DNA of 64,000 nucleotides from Pseudoips prasinana (GCA_951640165.1 OX621241.1:5218001-5282000), one strand, 5' to 3'. Counted from the stretch's first letter, positions 11,253 through 21,450 are shown. The notes: a model not told the origin generated them from the sequence alone. Program-made: numbers and translations.

Positions 11253-11568
11253 CTAGCTATGCCCCGCGGTTTTACCCGCGTTAAAGTTTACAAATTATCA
11301 CAGCTCCTCCCCCGTAGGTGATAACTTAGTAAAATGTAGCCTATATGTTGACCCAACCTCTTAGTAATATTCATGCAAAATTTGAAGTAAATCCATACAG
11401 TACTTTTTGAGTTTAGCCCGGACATACATACAGATAAACAGACAAACAGACAAAAATTCTAAAAACTATATTTTTGGTTTCGATATAGGTTGCAGATCAC
11501 GTACCCTTTTTTAAAAATATTCAATGTACAGTTTGGACTTTCCCACGATTTTATTATATGTACATAGA
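11253..11568 (-). mobile_element. Non-autonomous Helitron, family 1
   Basis: On the minus strand it runs from TC (11568-11567) to CTAG (11256-11253), flanked by host T on the plus-strand right side and A on the left, as for insertion between A and T. Just before the 3' end is a hairpin CGCGG..CCGCG (from ACGCGGGTAAAACCGCGG), then GGCATAGCTAG. TC start, CTAG end, terminal hairpin and lack of TSD define Helitrons. No Rep/helicase ORF is present. The same family is at 21797 and 47386. Confidence 0.85.
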
Positions 11569-11966
11569 TGATATGTATGAATAAAATGCCTTCATAACAT
11601 GTAACGTTCTTATGAAAAGGGCATCTTTAGTTGTGTAATTTAATTTTGACGCGAAATACAGAGTAAAAATAAGCGACCTGTTAGGACCTATCGACTGATA
11701 ATTAATGTGACGTATAAGCATTGAGATGTTTGGCAATTCTATGTAAAGCCTGTTCTTTTCATACAAGACATATTAGAGAGAGATGCAATGACATTTAAAT
11801 AGTTTAGTGATATATAGTGCCACAAACTTATCTGGCCCGGTGGCCAAAAGTAGAACTAACGACGCCAGTTTGAAATGTCAATCGGCCTGTTATTCCCTGA
11901 CATTCCTGCCATTGATTGTTTGTTGCGCGTATTTATTTTTCTTTTTGTGGTTTTTAATTGTGAAAA

Positions 11967-12097
11967 ATGCCGAAAGCTTTAAAAAGTGATGCGAGGAACG
12001 TTATATTTCAAGTATTGAATTATATGAAAGAAAAAACGCCTTCAGGCACCAATTATACCCTTCAATAAGTTGTATGAATGCGTAGCTGCTGCAACAG
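11967..12097 (+). pseudogene. Transposase N-terminal exon, copy 1
   Basis: ATG at 11967 starts MPKALKSDARNVIFQVLNYM, nearly the same as the exon in copy 2. A 2-base loss after codon ATGAAAGAA shifts the frame. Without the shift it would continue IPFNKLYE.VAAATG, a helix-turn-helix-like DNA-binding start. The exon ends GCAACAG at a GTTAGT donor (12098). Because of the frameshift it cannot make the protein made by copy 2. Confidence 0.75.
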
Positions 12098-12250
12098 GTT
12101 AGTGTTGTCAGCTTCTGAAATCTGAAATTCCCCCTTGCACTTTAAATTAAAATAGATATTTTAAAATATTCATTATTTATTTAATTTTTGCTATTTCCAT
12201 TGTAGATAACTAATGGAATCAGGCGTTACTTTGCGGAAATCCATAACAAT

Positions 12251-12800
12251 CAAAATACAAAATCAATATTTAGTGTTAATTCCGCTAATTGTCAGTTTAA
12301 TCATGCTGGGATGCAATTTGCACCGCCCTCCCGCCCGCAAAAATGTGCACATGCAAGAAGGACAATATAAAAAGCAAATTACATGCGCCAGTACGATACC
12401 CAACACGTGTTTCGGTCCTCCACGGACCATTCTCAAGGGCTGCTAACTCGTCGAGTGCTCGAAGGAGACTAAAAGCCAACGAGGCGAGCGCTCTTTTATA
12501 TACTACCAACCGCATGGACAATTATTTCTAACTACCCCCAAATATTCGTAGTAAAGGAGATGAAACTAAATTTGTTTGGTCATTCAACAATGCAAAACTA
12601 TTACTGCTATGTTTTAATATTTCTAATTGTTCCAACACACATAACCGGAAACTTTTATCACAACTATGTAAAATATTATACGTATTATTGTCGCCCAAGG
12701 AATGGCCAGTTTCAATTAAATGTTTGGCGTAATGAGATTTATCAGGATGGCCATTCCTATAAGCAGCTACATGCTCTTTATACCGTATTTCAAAATTTCG
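12251..12800 (-). repeat. PLE inverted arm, left
   Basis: Reverse complement of 13008-13557 with only a few differences. It encodes the last part of the endonuclease and the 3' region on the minus strand. High arm identity implies that both arms date from one insertion event or from recent conversion. Confidence 0.88.
12395..12439 (-). ncRNA. Hammerhead-ribozyme-like motif in PLE (left arm)
   Basis: Inverted copy of the motif at 13369-13413, reading GAAAC and the GGTCC/GGACC stem on the minus strand. Same reservations. Confidence 0.4.
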
Positions 12801-12830
12801 TAGTTTTAGTATATTATAGTAATTTAGTAA

Positions 12831-13280
12831 ATTTCAGATAGAATTGCCAATTTACTGCGTAAAAATAATATTCACGTTGCATTTCGGACGGACCAAACTA
12901 TACGACGTCTTTGTAATGGAAAAGATAATTTGGAAAATTGCAAGAAATCCGGCGTGTATAGGTTGGTCTGCGATGATTGTGACGCGGTATATATAGGTCA
13001 GACAGGCCGAAATTTTGAAATACGGTATAAAGAGCATGTAGCTGCTTATAGGAATGGCCATCCTGATAAATCTCATTACGCCAAACATTTAATTGAAACT
13101 GGCCATTGCTTGGGCGACAATAATACGTATAATATTTTACATAGTTGTGATAAAAGTTTCCGGTTATGTGTGTTGGAACAATTAGAAATATTAAAACATT
13201 GCAGTAATAGTTTTGCATTGTTGAATGACCAAACAAATTTAGTTTCATCTCCTTTACTACGAATATTTTGGGGTAGTTAG
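12831..13280 (+). pseudogene. PLE GIY-YIG endonuclease domain with RT-EN linker
   Basis: Open from 12831 (after a TAA at 12828) to a TAG ending at 13280, about 149 residues. It begins ISDRIANLLRKNNIHVAF, which resembles the linker after the PLE reverse transcriptase. Then come SGVYRLVCDDCDAVYIGQTG, giving the paired (G)VYR..CDDC and YIGQTGR blocks of a PLE-type GIY-YIG nuclease, followed by R.KEH and a H..H..E.GH segment, all typical. The catalytic Arg (IGQTGRNFEIRYKEH) is present. The frame is intact but lacks the reverse transcriptase and a good start, so it is a fragment. Confidence 0.88.
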
Positions 13281-13557
13281 AAATAATTGTCCATGCGGTT
13301 GGTAGTATATAAAAGAGCGCTCGCCTCGTTGGCTTTTAGTCTCCTTCGAGCACTCGACGAGTTAGCAGCCCTTGAGAATGGTCCGTGGAGGACCGAAACA
13401 CGTGTTGGGTATCGTACTGGCGCATGTAATTTGCTTTTTATATTGTCCTTCTTGCATGTGCACATTTTTGCGGGCGGGAGGGCGGTGCAAATTGCATCCC
13501 AGCATGATTAAACTGACAATTAGCGGAATTAACACTAAATATTGATTTTGTATTTTG
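13008..13557 (+). repeat. PLE inverted arm, right
   Basis: Partner of 12251-12800. The 207-bp spacer 12801-13007 holds the first part of the endonuclease and is unique to the right unit. Confidence 0.88.
13369..13413 (+). ncRNA. Hammerhead-ribozyme-like motif in PLE 3' region (right arm)
   Basis: CTTGAGAA is followed by a stem GGTCC..GGACC closed by GTGGA, then GAAAC, a short ACACGTGT stem and GGTATC. This is the order of a hammerhead core (CUGANGA, stem II, GAAA, short stem III, cleavage triplet). PLEs are known to carry hammerheads in their terminal repeats. Here the CUGANGA box is off consensus (UUGAGAA) and stem I is not clear, so activity is doubtful. The mirrored copy is at 12395-12439. 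Confidence 0.45.
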
Positions 13558-13570
13558 ATTTCCATTGTAG

Positions 13571-13864
13571 GTGACGGGGAGTGATTTGTAAGAAAACTTG
13601 TGAAAGAAAACGAGCAAGCAGATGTAAAAATTTATAGCAGATCACAATATTGGTAGATCGAATTCTGAAATGCCTACATTGATTGCAGAAGCTTTTGATA
13701 AAATAACAGTCAATAAATGGCAAAAGCATTGCGATCGTGTAAAAAATATTGAAAATGAGTATCGAGAAAGGGATGGATACTTAGCGAGAGAACGACGACG
13801 TTTCATCATTCATTTAGGTAGTGAAAGTGAAAGCAGTGATTACGATACAATACCGGTGACATAA
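13571..13864 (+). pseudogene. Transposase exon 2 start and C-terminal tail, copy 1
   Basis: After the acceptor the second exon would continue the helix-turn-helix (copy 2: VRERFVTKLVKEKEQADAKI), but here GGGGAGTGA gives a stop. About 60 bp on, past the point where the catalytic core has been deleted, a frame at 13670-13864 reads AEAFDKITVNKWQKHC, then RDGYL and an acidic IIHLGSESESSDYD tail. Acidic tails of this form end insect IS630-like transposases. The DDE catalytic region is absent. Confidence 0.65.
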
Positions 13865-14104
13865 TAATACCTGGAGTATCCCCGTTAGAGAACACTCAGC
13901 ATACATTTTATGTAAATGATCATAATTATTGTGTAAAAATATAAAGATTTGTAATGACAGTATTCGTTTGCATTTTAGTGAAGTAATATTTACGTTACAA
14001 TGTGCATATTATTTTTACCCACTTTATTGCAAAAAATAGTTACTAGCAACACTAAATGCGATAACAGCGACGCTGCCAGCGGGCCAGATAAGTTTGTGGC
14101 ACTG

Positions 14105-14762
14105 TAAAAGACACATTGCCGGCAATGTGACAATTTATTAGCAAATTAGTTGTACTTAATGACTGACATCTGTCAATGCGGCGAAGCTGACTTTTGTCTC
14201 TACATCAGGCATTCCTAAATTTTTTTACACGCGTACATACCAAAGAATTACTTTGGAATCTGACGTCGGCCGCAGAAGGTAACAAGCATATTTACCTGAA
14301 TTTCTTCAAAATTTAATCATCACTTAAATTCTTTTATGATTATTTTAATTATAAAAATACAATTATCATTAATCACAATGGAAAAATATGCGGACCAGTT
14401 TTTTCTTGATGTTATTGGAAAAGGTCAAGCTAGAGTCGCAAAATGGAGCAAGTTCGAGGTGGCATACAAAAAACGTGTATGTGGAATTGGATCCAGTATA
14501 ACAACATTTTCAATTTCAATGTTGTTTTTTTTTGTTATCGGTACAGAAAATAATCGTATCGTGGACGTCTTGCTGAGATAATTATTGGAAATATGCATAT
14601 TTTACCAATTAAATAAATATGTCAGTTTATATCAATGAAAGGACTTTACAAGAACAAGCGAGATTTAATTAAAAAAATATGTTTAAATTATGGATTGCAT
14701 TCTGAATTCCTGATTTGCGTGGCTTATCGCCAAGCGTCTGGAAGATACGAGTACCATTTTGT
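14105..14762. other. No gene seen
   Basis: AT-rich. The 81-codon frame at 14336-14581 shows no family motif and is left unassigned. Confidence 0.4.
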
Positions 14763-15090
14763 TTATTACGGCTCGTAAGTCTGGCGGTAGCGTGTTCAGC
14801 CGCCGATAATGAGGTCAAATCCCGGGTTAGACCAAAAACTGATATTTTAGTTTTCGTTTAAGTAAAAATCTCAGTATCAGCGCGGAGTCTGGAAGTTGGC
14901 GATGCTACACTCCCGTCCGTCACCTTTGAGAGCCTGTGTACCAGACCTCTTTCCGGCAGAGTCGGCTAGCCTTCCTATCGGATCATGAGGTTGAGAAATT
15001 GAAAGTGCACCTGTCATTCCGCACACACTAGTGGCTAGTCTCCATTGAGAATGGCCACCATGGACGAAATTAAACAGGAGGACACTATGT
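14763..15090 (+). repeat. tRNA-derived SINE, family A, copy 1
   Basis: Starts CGGCTCGTAAGTCTGGCGGT with an A-box-like TCTGGCGGTAGCG and a shortened B box (GGTCAAATCCCGGG). It continues with AGTATCAGCGCGGAGTCTGG, ATCGGATCATGAG and the 3' module TTGAGAATGGCCACC to AGGAGGACA. The best-kept member is at 53346. Confidence 0.8.
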
Positions 15091-15764
15091 ATTAAGCATA
15101 TAATGAAAATATATCTAATGCGTCATAATGGGTTCAACGACCCGTGACCACAAAATGAGTAATTACATAGTGATGAAATATTGATCGCAAAAAAACGGCG
15201 TCACAAAAGAAAAGAAACTGGCCAGAGACAAAGTAATCTGTCAAGCACACGCCCTTTGCTTACGAATAAAAAAGTAAATTAATTGGCGGGAAAACATGGC
15301 TATTAAAAAATTCACTCGTCACCTCATAAAATCCGTCAATATGTTGATTTTATCTCCTTGTGAGGTGAGCAGGGTTCGATTCCTAGCCGTGTTAAATTAC
15401 TGCAGGAGATAAGAATAAAACAATCACTTGTTCTTTCAGTTTTTTGTGTTAACAACCGATTATAATGGCAAATTGAGAAAATAATAGACAACTACCTATT
15501 GATATACATATGTAGATAATACAATATGTGTTTACGATGAAAAAGTGTAATATACTCATATAAAGGTGGTGTACAATGAGCCTTTTGGTATTCAACGAAG
15601 TGTTTATCTGAAATTAACTGTTTCCGAAATGTCGAGTTATTACATTAATTAGCGGTTATAAAAGAGATTTTTTTTTAACACAGTAAAGTCAAAGTGAATG
15701 ACAAAAATAATTTATTCCGTAAAAATTTTACATTTATGTGGAATCGTCATATTTTTTTTACCCT
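15091..15764. other. No gene seen
   Basis: AT-rich; nothing supported. Confidence 0.4.
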
Positions 15765-15815
15765 ACCGTGCAGTGCATGACGTGGCAGCTACTGCCAGAA
15801 AACTCAGTAGGAATC
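15765..15815. repeat. Half hairpin MITE (GCATGACG family)
   Basis: GTGCAGTGCATGACGTGGCA, then GCTACTGCCAGAAAACTCAG and AGGAATCC. These match in inverse order parts of the foldback element at 63305-63552. Confidence 0.6.
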
Positions 15816-16726
15816 CTTTTTTAAAATAAAATATACTTAAGATTAATTACAATCATGTGTGTTGACTCAGAACAACTCCATCCCAAGCACTTTTATCACT
15901 TATATAATCAGAAATTTTGTAATATTGCTACACAATTTGGGTTTAATAATTCTTTTAAACTTATTCGTAGACAATTCTCTATTATCATTGGGAAGTTTGT
16001 TATAGAATCTTATGCATTAATCTTATACAATAGATAGCGCAGGCATATTAAGAAGATACAAACATTAACATTTAATCTGTTAACATATTTAACCCTATAC
16101 TTATTACACTAGCAACTTATTTTTATTAACTAAACCACCTATAAGGGTATCGTACCCACAGGGTATCAATGTTACTCTACTGCTAAGTCTCAACAGAACA
16201 TGCATCAGTTCGTTAATCAGCGGGCTGTATCTCATGAACCATAGTAGATAACAGTTTATAATTTCATAGAGTTTATATTTCTATACCCGCTATAACATAA
16301 AAAAATAGTTAAAAATAAATATAAGTTATCAAGTGACAGTAGGGAGTACTTTGCCGTTTTTTTATTGCAAAATTTAAAATACTCCATTAATTACATAAAG
16401 TAATAATTTTAACCTTAAATACAAATGTTTTACTGTTAATGTAATTTCTCTACTTTATGCTAGTCCCAAAAACAAGACAGTATAGTACGTTAGTACTTTT
16501 TATTCTGTGGTATAGACTCAGGTCTCTCTACCACGGTCGACCAATGAATCTTCGATATTATAATATCACGTGATCAAAAAGACAGTTTTACTGCAATTTC
16601 ATAGGCTAAAATAAGTATCTATGACAACACTACCACGTCATCGGTATAGAGGTAACATTTCAGACATTTATTATCACTAAAAATCTCATAAGAAAAGAAT
16701 TAAACGCGCCGTATACATTCCTAGAA
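15816..16726. other. No gene seen
   Basis: AT-rich; nothing supported. Confidence 0.4.
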
Positions 16727-16866
16727 GTACAGACGCCAGCACATCAAGCTACCCCAATCTGTCAAATTTCTTTCATAGATTTTCAACTTTCCACAAAAGC
16801 ATAAGGTTCACTTTCAATTGCGGAAATTTGACAGATTGGGACAGCTTGATGTGCTGGCGTCTGTAC
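16727..16866 (+). repeat. GTAC-MITE, full length (140 bp)
   Basis: Begins GTACAGACGCCAGCACATCA and ends with its reverse complement. Inner inverted modules CCCAATCTGTCAAATTTC and GAAATTTGACAGATTGGG follow, around an asymmetric centre AAGCATAAGGTTCACTTTC that gives orientation. Non-coding; presumably moved by an unknown transposase. Other copies lie at 25383, 30086, 33651, 43340, 46010 and 59391. Confidence 0.9.
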
Positions 16867-16896
16867 ATATTTTGCAATGTCTCTTATAATGTCCAC

Positions 16897-16962
16897 CTTG
16901 ATCAATTTCGGCCATGTCGGCCAGTCGTAATAGAGTCTAGCCATGTGCACGGCTCATATTAT
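16897..16962 (-). repeat. SINE family A, 3' module only
   Basis: AATTTCGGCCATGTCGGCCAG and AGTCTAGCCATGTGCAC match the reverse of the family A 3' end (minus strand). A matching fragment is at 45118-45165. Confidence 0.6.
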
Positions 16963-17141
16963 ACTGCACAGCGTTCTTTTGATTAATATCACATTTTAAG
17001 CCAAAACGGTATTTCAACCCAGGACCTCTTTGTCAAGGTCTTCATTATCTAGTTTAAAAATGCTACCGTTAGACCAACGATTTAGTCTCTAATTTTTTTA
17101 TATATAAATACAGCACCAGTACTGGGGATATTAATCCCTAT

Positions 17142-17303
17142 GTCGCAGTGTACTACACAAACATATATAATTGACGGACTCAAAGTACACCCGGACCCGG
17201 GAATAATTAGTAATGGGTCACCCAAATAGTTATCCTGGAATTGAACCCGGGACACGAAGTGGCGATGCGACTGTCTTAACCGTTGCGCCACACATGGCGC
17301 AGT
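17142..17303 (-). repeat. SINE family C, copy 3
   Basis: The minus strand reads GCCATGTGTGGCGCAACGG, TTAAGACAGTCGCATCGCC, a B-box GGGTTCAATTCC, and the AATGGGTCACCC/ATAGTTATCC body reversed. The 3' end is truncated. Confidence 0.7.
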
Positions 17304-18318
17304 GATTAACATAGTCACTTCATTACCTCGGTACCCATATATTGCAGGTTCAATATCCGCCCCCGTCAACGTGCTTCAAAACACATGCTTATTATGCGTT
17401 TATTCAAGGCTAGAGCAAACAAACGAGCAATATGCGCCCGCGCTGACCATCTTAGAACACGTCATCAAGTACCATCAGGTGACATTGTCAGGCGCTAATT
17501 AATTAAACCACCAAACAATATTGTTCTGAGAAAACAACATACATAAAACGGAGGGTTTTGTATCTTCCTTAGGCGTAGTAAACTATTTAGTTAATTATGT
17601 ATATTATCTCGTACGGACCATAATAAAACTAAGTTTGTTTGTGAAATAACTTAGATGATTAAAATAAAACTGTCTTAGTTCGTAAGAATCTCTTTATTTT
17701 TTCTATAATAGTCAAATAAATCTCTACTGACCGATAAAAAATAATAATATTGTTAGTTAGACGATAATATAGTTTTAAAATAGTAATTATATGTTAGTAG
17801 GGCAAATAAGACATAAAAACTTGTAACGTAAAATCAACAAAATAGAAAGCAAAAGGAATGGTATTTAGTTGAATTTTTTAATCATAACTTGCAAATATCG
17901 CGGCGAAAATAGACTAAAGTTAGTAATGGAATTAACAAATGTATCTGTTATGTGACACGTTTCAAAATGTTTTCATACTAGTTTTGTTTAGTAATCGCTA
18001 TAAACTTAGTAATACGTATAATTCAGATAAAAAAATATTGTTTGTATAGATTAATAAAGTGATTCAAATTCCGCCTCCCTTTTTATTCACTGATAAAACG
18101 GAAACACAGCAGAATGCCACTGAATCAGAAAATATATTCGGCTCGTGGCACAGATTAAATATGTAATGCATATTATGCCATAATCGAGTTTCATACTTAT
18201 TTTTTTATCGATTGAAATGGCCAAGGTATGACCATTGTCATACCTATCGACATGTCAAATATTTTATATTCTGTGTGTATTATCTACAAATAAGTGTAAA
18301 TTTATTATCATTTTATTG
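17304..18318. other. No gene seen
   Basis: AT-rich; the small frames here are unsupported. Confidence 0.4.
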
Positions 18319-18320
18319 TA

Positions 18321-19270
18321 CAGTTCCGAAAACTTATCTGACCCGCTGGCAGCGTCGCTGTTATCGCATTTAGTGTTGCTAGTAACTATTTTTTGCAATA
18401 AAGTGGGTAAAAATAATATGCACATTGTAACGTAAATATTACTTCACTAAAAAGCAAACAAATACTGTCATTACAAATCTTTATATTTTTATACAATAAT
18501 TATGATCATTTACATAAAATGTATGCTGAGTGTTCTCTAACGGAGATAATCCAGGTATTATTATATCACCGGAATGGTTTAATTCAGAAGTCATTTCATC
18601 ATCATCATTATCGGAATCACTGCTTTCACTTTCACTATCATTACCTAAATGAATGATGACAGGCTCGTCCAAGTATCCATCCCTTTTTTGATACACATTT
18701 TCAATATTTTTTTACATGATTGCAATGCTTTTGCCATTCATTGACTGTTATTTTATCAAAAGCTTCTGCATAGGATTCAGAATTCGATCTACCAATATTC
18801 TGATCTGCTTTAAATTTTTGCATCTGCTTGCTCTTTTTCTTTCACAAGTTTTGTTACAAATCGCTCCCGGACACCTACAAAGGTAATAGCAAAAAATAAT
18901 TAAATAATGAATATTTTAAAATATGTATTTTAATTTAAAGTGCGAGGGGGAGTTTCGTATTTTTTCAGAAGCTGACAACACTTACCTGTAGCAGCAGCTA
19001 CGCGTTCATACAACTTATTGAAGGGTATAATTGGTGCCTGAAGGCGTTTTTCTTCCTTCATATAATTCAATACTTGTAATATAACGTTCCTCGCATCACT
19101 TTTTAAAGCTTTCGGCATTATTCACAATTAAAAACCTCAAATGGAAAACTAAATACGCGCAACAAACAATCAATGGCAGGAATGTCATGGAATAACAGGC
19201 CGATTGACATTTCAAACTGGCGTCGTTAGTTCTACTTTTGGCCACCGGGCCAGATAAGTTTGTAGCACTA
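18321..19270 (-). mobile_element. Core-deleted TA-inserting transposon, copy 2 (950 bp)
   Basis: Same family as 11815-14104, in opposite orientation and without the Penelope insert. Ends CAGTTCCGAAAACTTATCTG (left) and the inverse of TAGTGCTACAAACTTATCTG (right), with TA duplications at 18319-18320 and 19271-19272. The catalytic core is missing at the same junction as in copy 1, so both descend from one deleted ancestor that then multiplied. Confidence 0.87.
18481..19118 (-). pseudogene. IS630-like transposase remnant, N- and C-terminal parts
   Basis: ATG at 19118 starts MPKALKSDARNVILQVLNYM, continuing KEEKRLQAPIIPFNKLYERV and AAATG. The exon ends TACAG with donor GTAAG (18985). An intron of 111 bp ends TTTGTAG at 18875, and splicing gives AAATG-VRERFVTKLVKEKEQADAKI, a helix-turn-helix-like start. 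Then a stop, the deletion junction, and the C-terminal AEAFDKITVNEWQKHC, RDGYLDEPVIIHLGNDSES and a D/E-rich tail to 18481. No DDE residues remain. Family placement is inference from TA target and domain order. Confidence 0.72.
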
Positions 19271-19274
19271 TAGA

Positions 19275-19594
19275 CTAGCTGACCCGACAGACCTTGTCCT
19301 GTCTTAACGATGACTATTAACGCACGCTATCTGTCAATACTATGTCAAATAAAAAAAGTTACATTAAAAAAGGTTATATTGTCCAAAGCGCTAAGGTGAG
19401 ATTAGAAATAATATTTGGTTGTGAAGTATTCTTAAATTTTCTTATTTTCCGCGCAATTTTAAATTCTTTTTTTTACATAAGAACCTTCTCCTGCAATAAC
19501 AAACACAATAAAAAAAGAAATAGTGAAATCGGTCCAGCCGTTCACGCGTGATGTCGGGACAACGGAAAACGGGTTTCATTTGTATATATATAGA
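19275..19594 (-). mobile_element. Non-autonomous Helitron, family 2
   Basis: On the minus strand it starts TC at 19594-19593 (host A before it) and ends CTAG at 19278-19275. Upstream of the end is a hairpin GACAG..CTGTC followed by GGGTCAGCTAG. The 5' part TCTATATATATACAAATGAA and the following ACCCGTTTTCC are familiar lepidopteran repeat sequence. It lies only two bases beyond the TA duplication of the neighbouring transposon. Confidence 0.75.
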
Positions 19595-21220
19595 TAAGTA
19601 ACGTACCTTCTTAAACGTGTTCCATATGTGAATTAGCTATAAGTGTAATTATTAGTGTCGAGCTATTATGCTGTACTGACACTTCAATTGTCCGTGAGTT
19701 TCTTATTGTGCGTGGCTCCTTCAGAAAACAAGCGCTGCAATTGTTAATGGTACAGTTAGTACTGAGATGGTACCATTTTGGACTCGCAGTTATTTTTTTA
19801 CTATTGTTTTATTTTTAATGATCTAATTTCTAAATAAACTTGTTTTCTTTCTTTCTTTCAATGCACGTAGTACCGGTCCCAAACTAGGTCAAGTCTGTAT
19901 CTCGGGCACCAAGCTTAACTTTAATAGGTAGTGAATACTAAAATAAACCTGTCATTTAATTTATATATGACTTAACACTTGTACTTTGACATCTTGCTAA
20001 CTTCAGATTTTTAAAAACAAGATGAATGTATATTATTAATTTAACTACTGAAAATGTTGTCGGGTAAGCAATATCTAATGTTATTTTATGTTTCAAATCG
20101 CTAACACCACAAGAAGCTGAATTATAACGCTTTGGTGGAATATCGGATGACGCGCGTTTTCAGTGCGTGCATCCGTTAGGGATTACTCCTCATCCTTCTA
20201 GGGCTCCTTCTTGCCATTTTGTTATAGAACATAAATACGAAGAAATACTTTCTTGATTGATTGCCGTACCCACGCGCACCATAATATCACGGAGCCATCA
20301 AAAAAAACTTTTATAAAGTAGGCAGCGATTTTCGATCAAAATATTTTTCCTTCCTGTATCGAATTTCACAGCGAGCACTCAATTGTTATTAAGTATTCTC
20401 TGTTCAAATATTAATATTCAATAAACACTTTGCAACGCAGCCTCGGCGAATTCTCCGGGCGATATTAATAATGGCTTCCTCCATTGGTTATGGGCTCTGA
20501 ACTAAAAACTCGATGACCAACATGAAATATTGCCACCTTTTTAAATCGATGGGCGTATTAATATACCGGACAAGTGCGTGTCGGGTCAAGCGTGACGTGT
20601 TAATACCTGCCTTCTAACTAAATTAACTGTGATGTATTATTTTTGCATAACTTTATTTAAATTGTTTTTGCACGTATGAAATAATTACCTACTGAATTAA
20701 AAATCCATCCCTAGAAGGCGTCCGAGGGAGTTTTGGCGCCAACGCGGAAAAAGACGCATCGAGGCTATGTTTTATTTTCAAAACCTGGTGTAAATTCGAG
20801 TTTTTATGTATAAATACGGTGTATTTTTGGACATAACATCTTCGACAACGTACACAAGTGGAGGAAAGTGCGATATTGACGTGAATTGTGATTTTCCGTG
20901 TTGAAACCCAAACTCCATAGAAGCCTCTAGTAAAGTCTCCACTGCTTTACTGGGGTAGGACTATGACTTGACTGTGACGGACATGACTGACTGACTTTGA
21001 AATATAAATATTACAACTGAAGACGAGGCGGTATGGTCTCTGATCTTAGCCTGCCCAAAGAGAGCGAAAAAAAAGAGGCATCCGAGGTTCGTCGCTATAT
21101 GGCATTTTATCGAAAGAACTGAGGGAATAATGATCAATTCACGGCCCGTATGGTGGTAACCTCGTAAACTAAATGTTGTCATAAAATTTGAGGTATATAA
21201 GCGGTGTGGTCCGGGCCTAG
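19595..21220. other. No gene seen; weak TATA-containing patch
   Basis: Mostly AT-rich. TATAAATA at about 20811 is preceded by a GC-richer patch (GGCGCCAACGCGG, about 20736), but no splice donor or open frame follows clearly. Confidence 0.35.
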
Positions 21221-21450
21221 AAAGAATAACAGGACCACTCCATACCAAAGGTGGTTGTCGTAAAAGGCGTCTAAGGGACCTTGAGATAATAATGTAGTAC
21301 ATTATATTTCAATGCTAAGGGATACACCAGGTAGTCGGGCAGCTGCGGCTCCTGTGTACTAGCTACCGTCTAAATGGCTACGTTATAGAAACCTTTGGAA
21401 GAAGTCTATGTCCAGCTGTGGACGATGTCAGGCTGATGATGTGATGTGAT
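21221..21450 (+). repeat. LINE 3'-end debris
   Basis: GGTGGTTGTCGTAAAAGGCG with TCTAAGGGA is a common 3' segment of lepidopteran LINEs. CTATGTCCAGCTGTGGACG and the TGATGATGTG run at about 21403-21440 are RTE-like tail pieces. Confidence 0.5.

Larger units (their letters stand above)
12206..13557 (+). mobile_element. Penelope-like retroelement (PLE), 5'-truncated, with inverted partial copy
   Basis: Flanked by a perfect 13-bp target duplication (12193-12205 and 13558-13570). Contains a right-hand unit (about 12831-13557) coding a GIY-YIG endonuclease plus 3' region, and a left-hand inverted partial copy. Arms 12251-12800 and 13008-13557 are both 550 bp and nearly identical in reverse complement. 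An inverted partial copy and a GIY-YIG domain behind a reverse transcriptase are hallmarks of Penelope-like elements. The reverse transcriptase itself is lost. Confidence 0.9.
12098..13570 (+). other. Transposase intron, copy 1, enlarged by Penelope insertion
   Basis: Donor GTTAGT at 12098, acceptor TTGTAG ending at 13570. Removing 12206-13557 and one copy of the 13-bp target duplication leaves about 108 bp, close to the 111-bp intron of copy 2 (18875-18985). The duplication ATTTCCATTGTAG carries the AG, so the acceptor now exists twice (ending 12205 and 13570). Confidence 0.7.
11815..14104 (+). mobile_element. Core-deleted TA-inserting transposon, copy 1 (interrupted by a Penelope element)
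   Basis: Terminal inverted repeats of about 28 bp (YAGTGCCACAAACTTATCTG inward from both ends) with TA duplications at 11813-11814 and 14105-14106. Without the Penelope insert it is about 0.93 kb, matching copy 2 (18321-19270). TA target and an N-terminal helix-turn-helix-like protein suggest the IS630-Tc1-mariner superfamily. The catalytic middle of the transposase is missing, so it can move only with help from a full-length relative. Confidence 0.85.

Noticed and set aside
12560..12841. 93-codon plus-strand frame that looks like a membrane protein
   Set aside because: It is the antisense of the inverted Penelope endonuclease arm; the same peptide appears on the minus strand of the right arm.
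20700..20910. Second promoter-like patch with TATAAATA
   Set aside because: TATA-like strings are frequent in AT-rich DNA, and no initiator, leader or splice donor follows convincingly.
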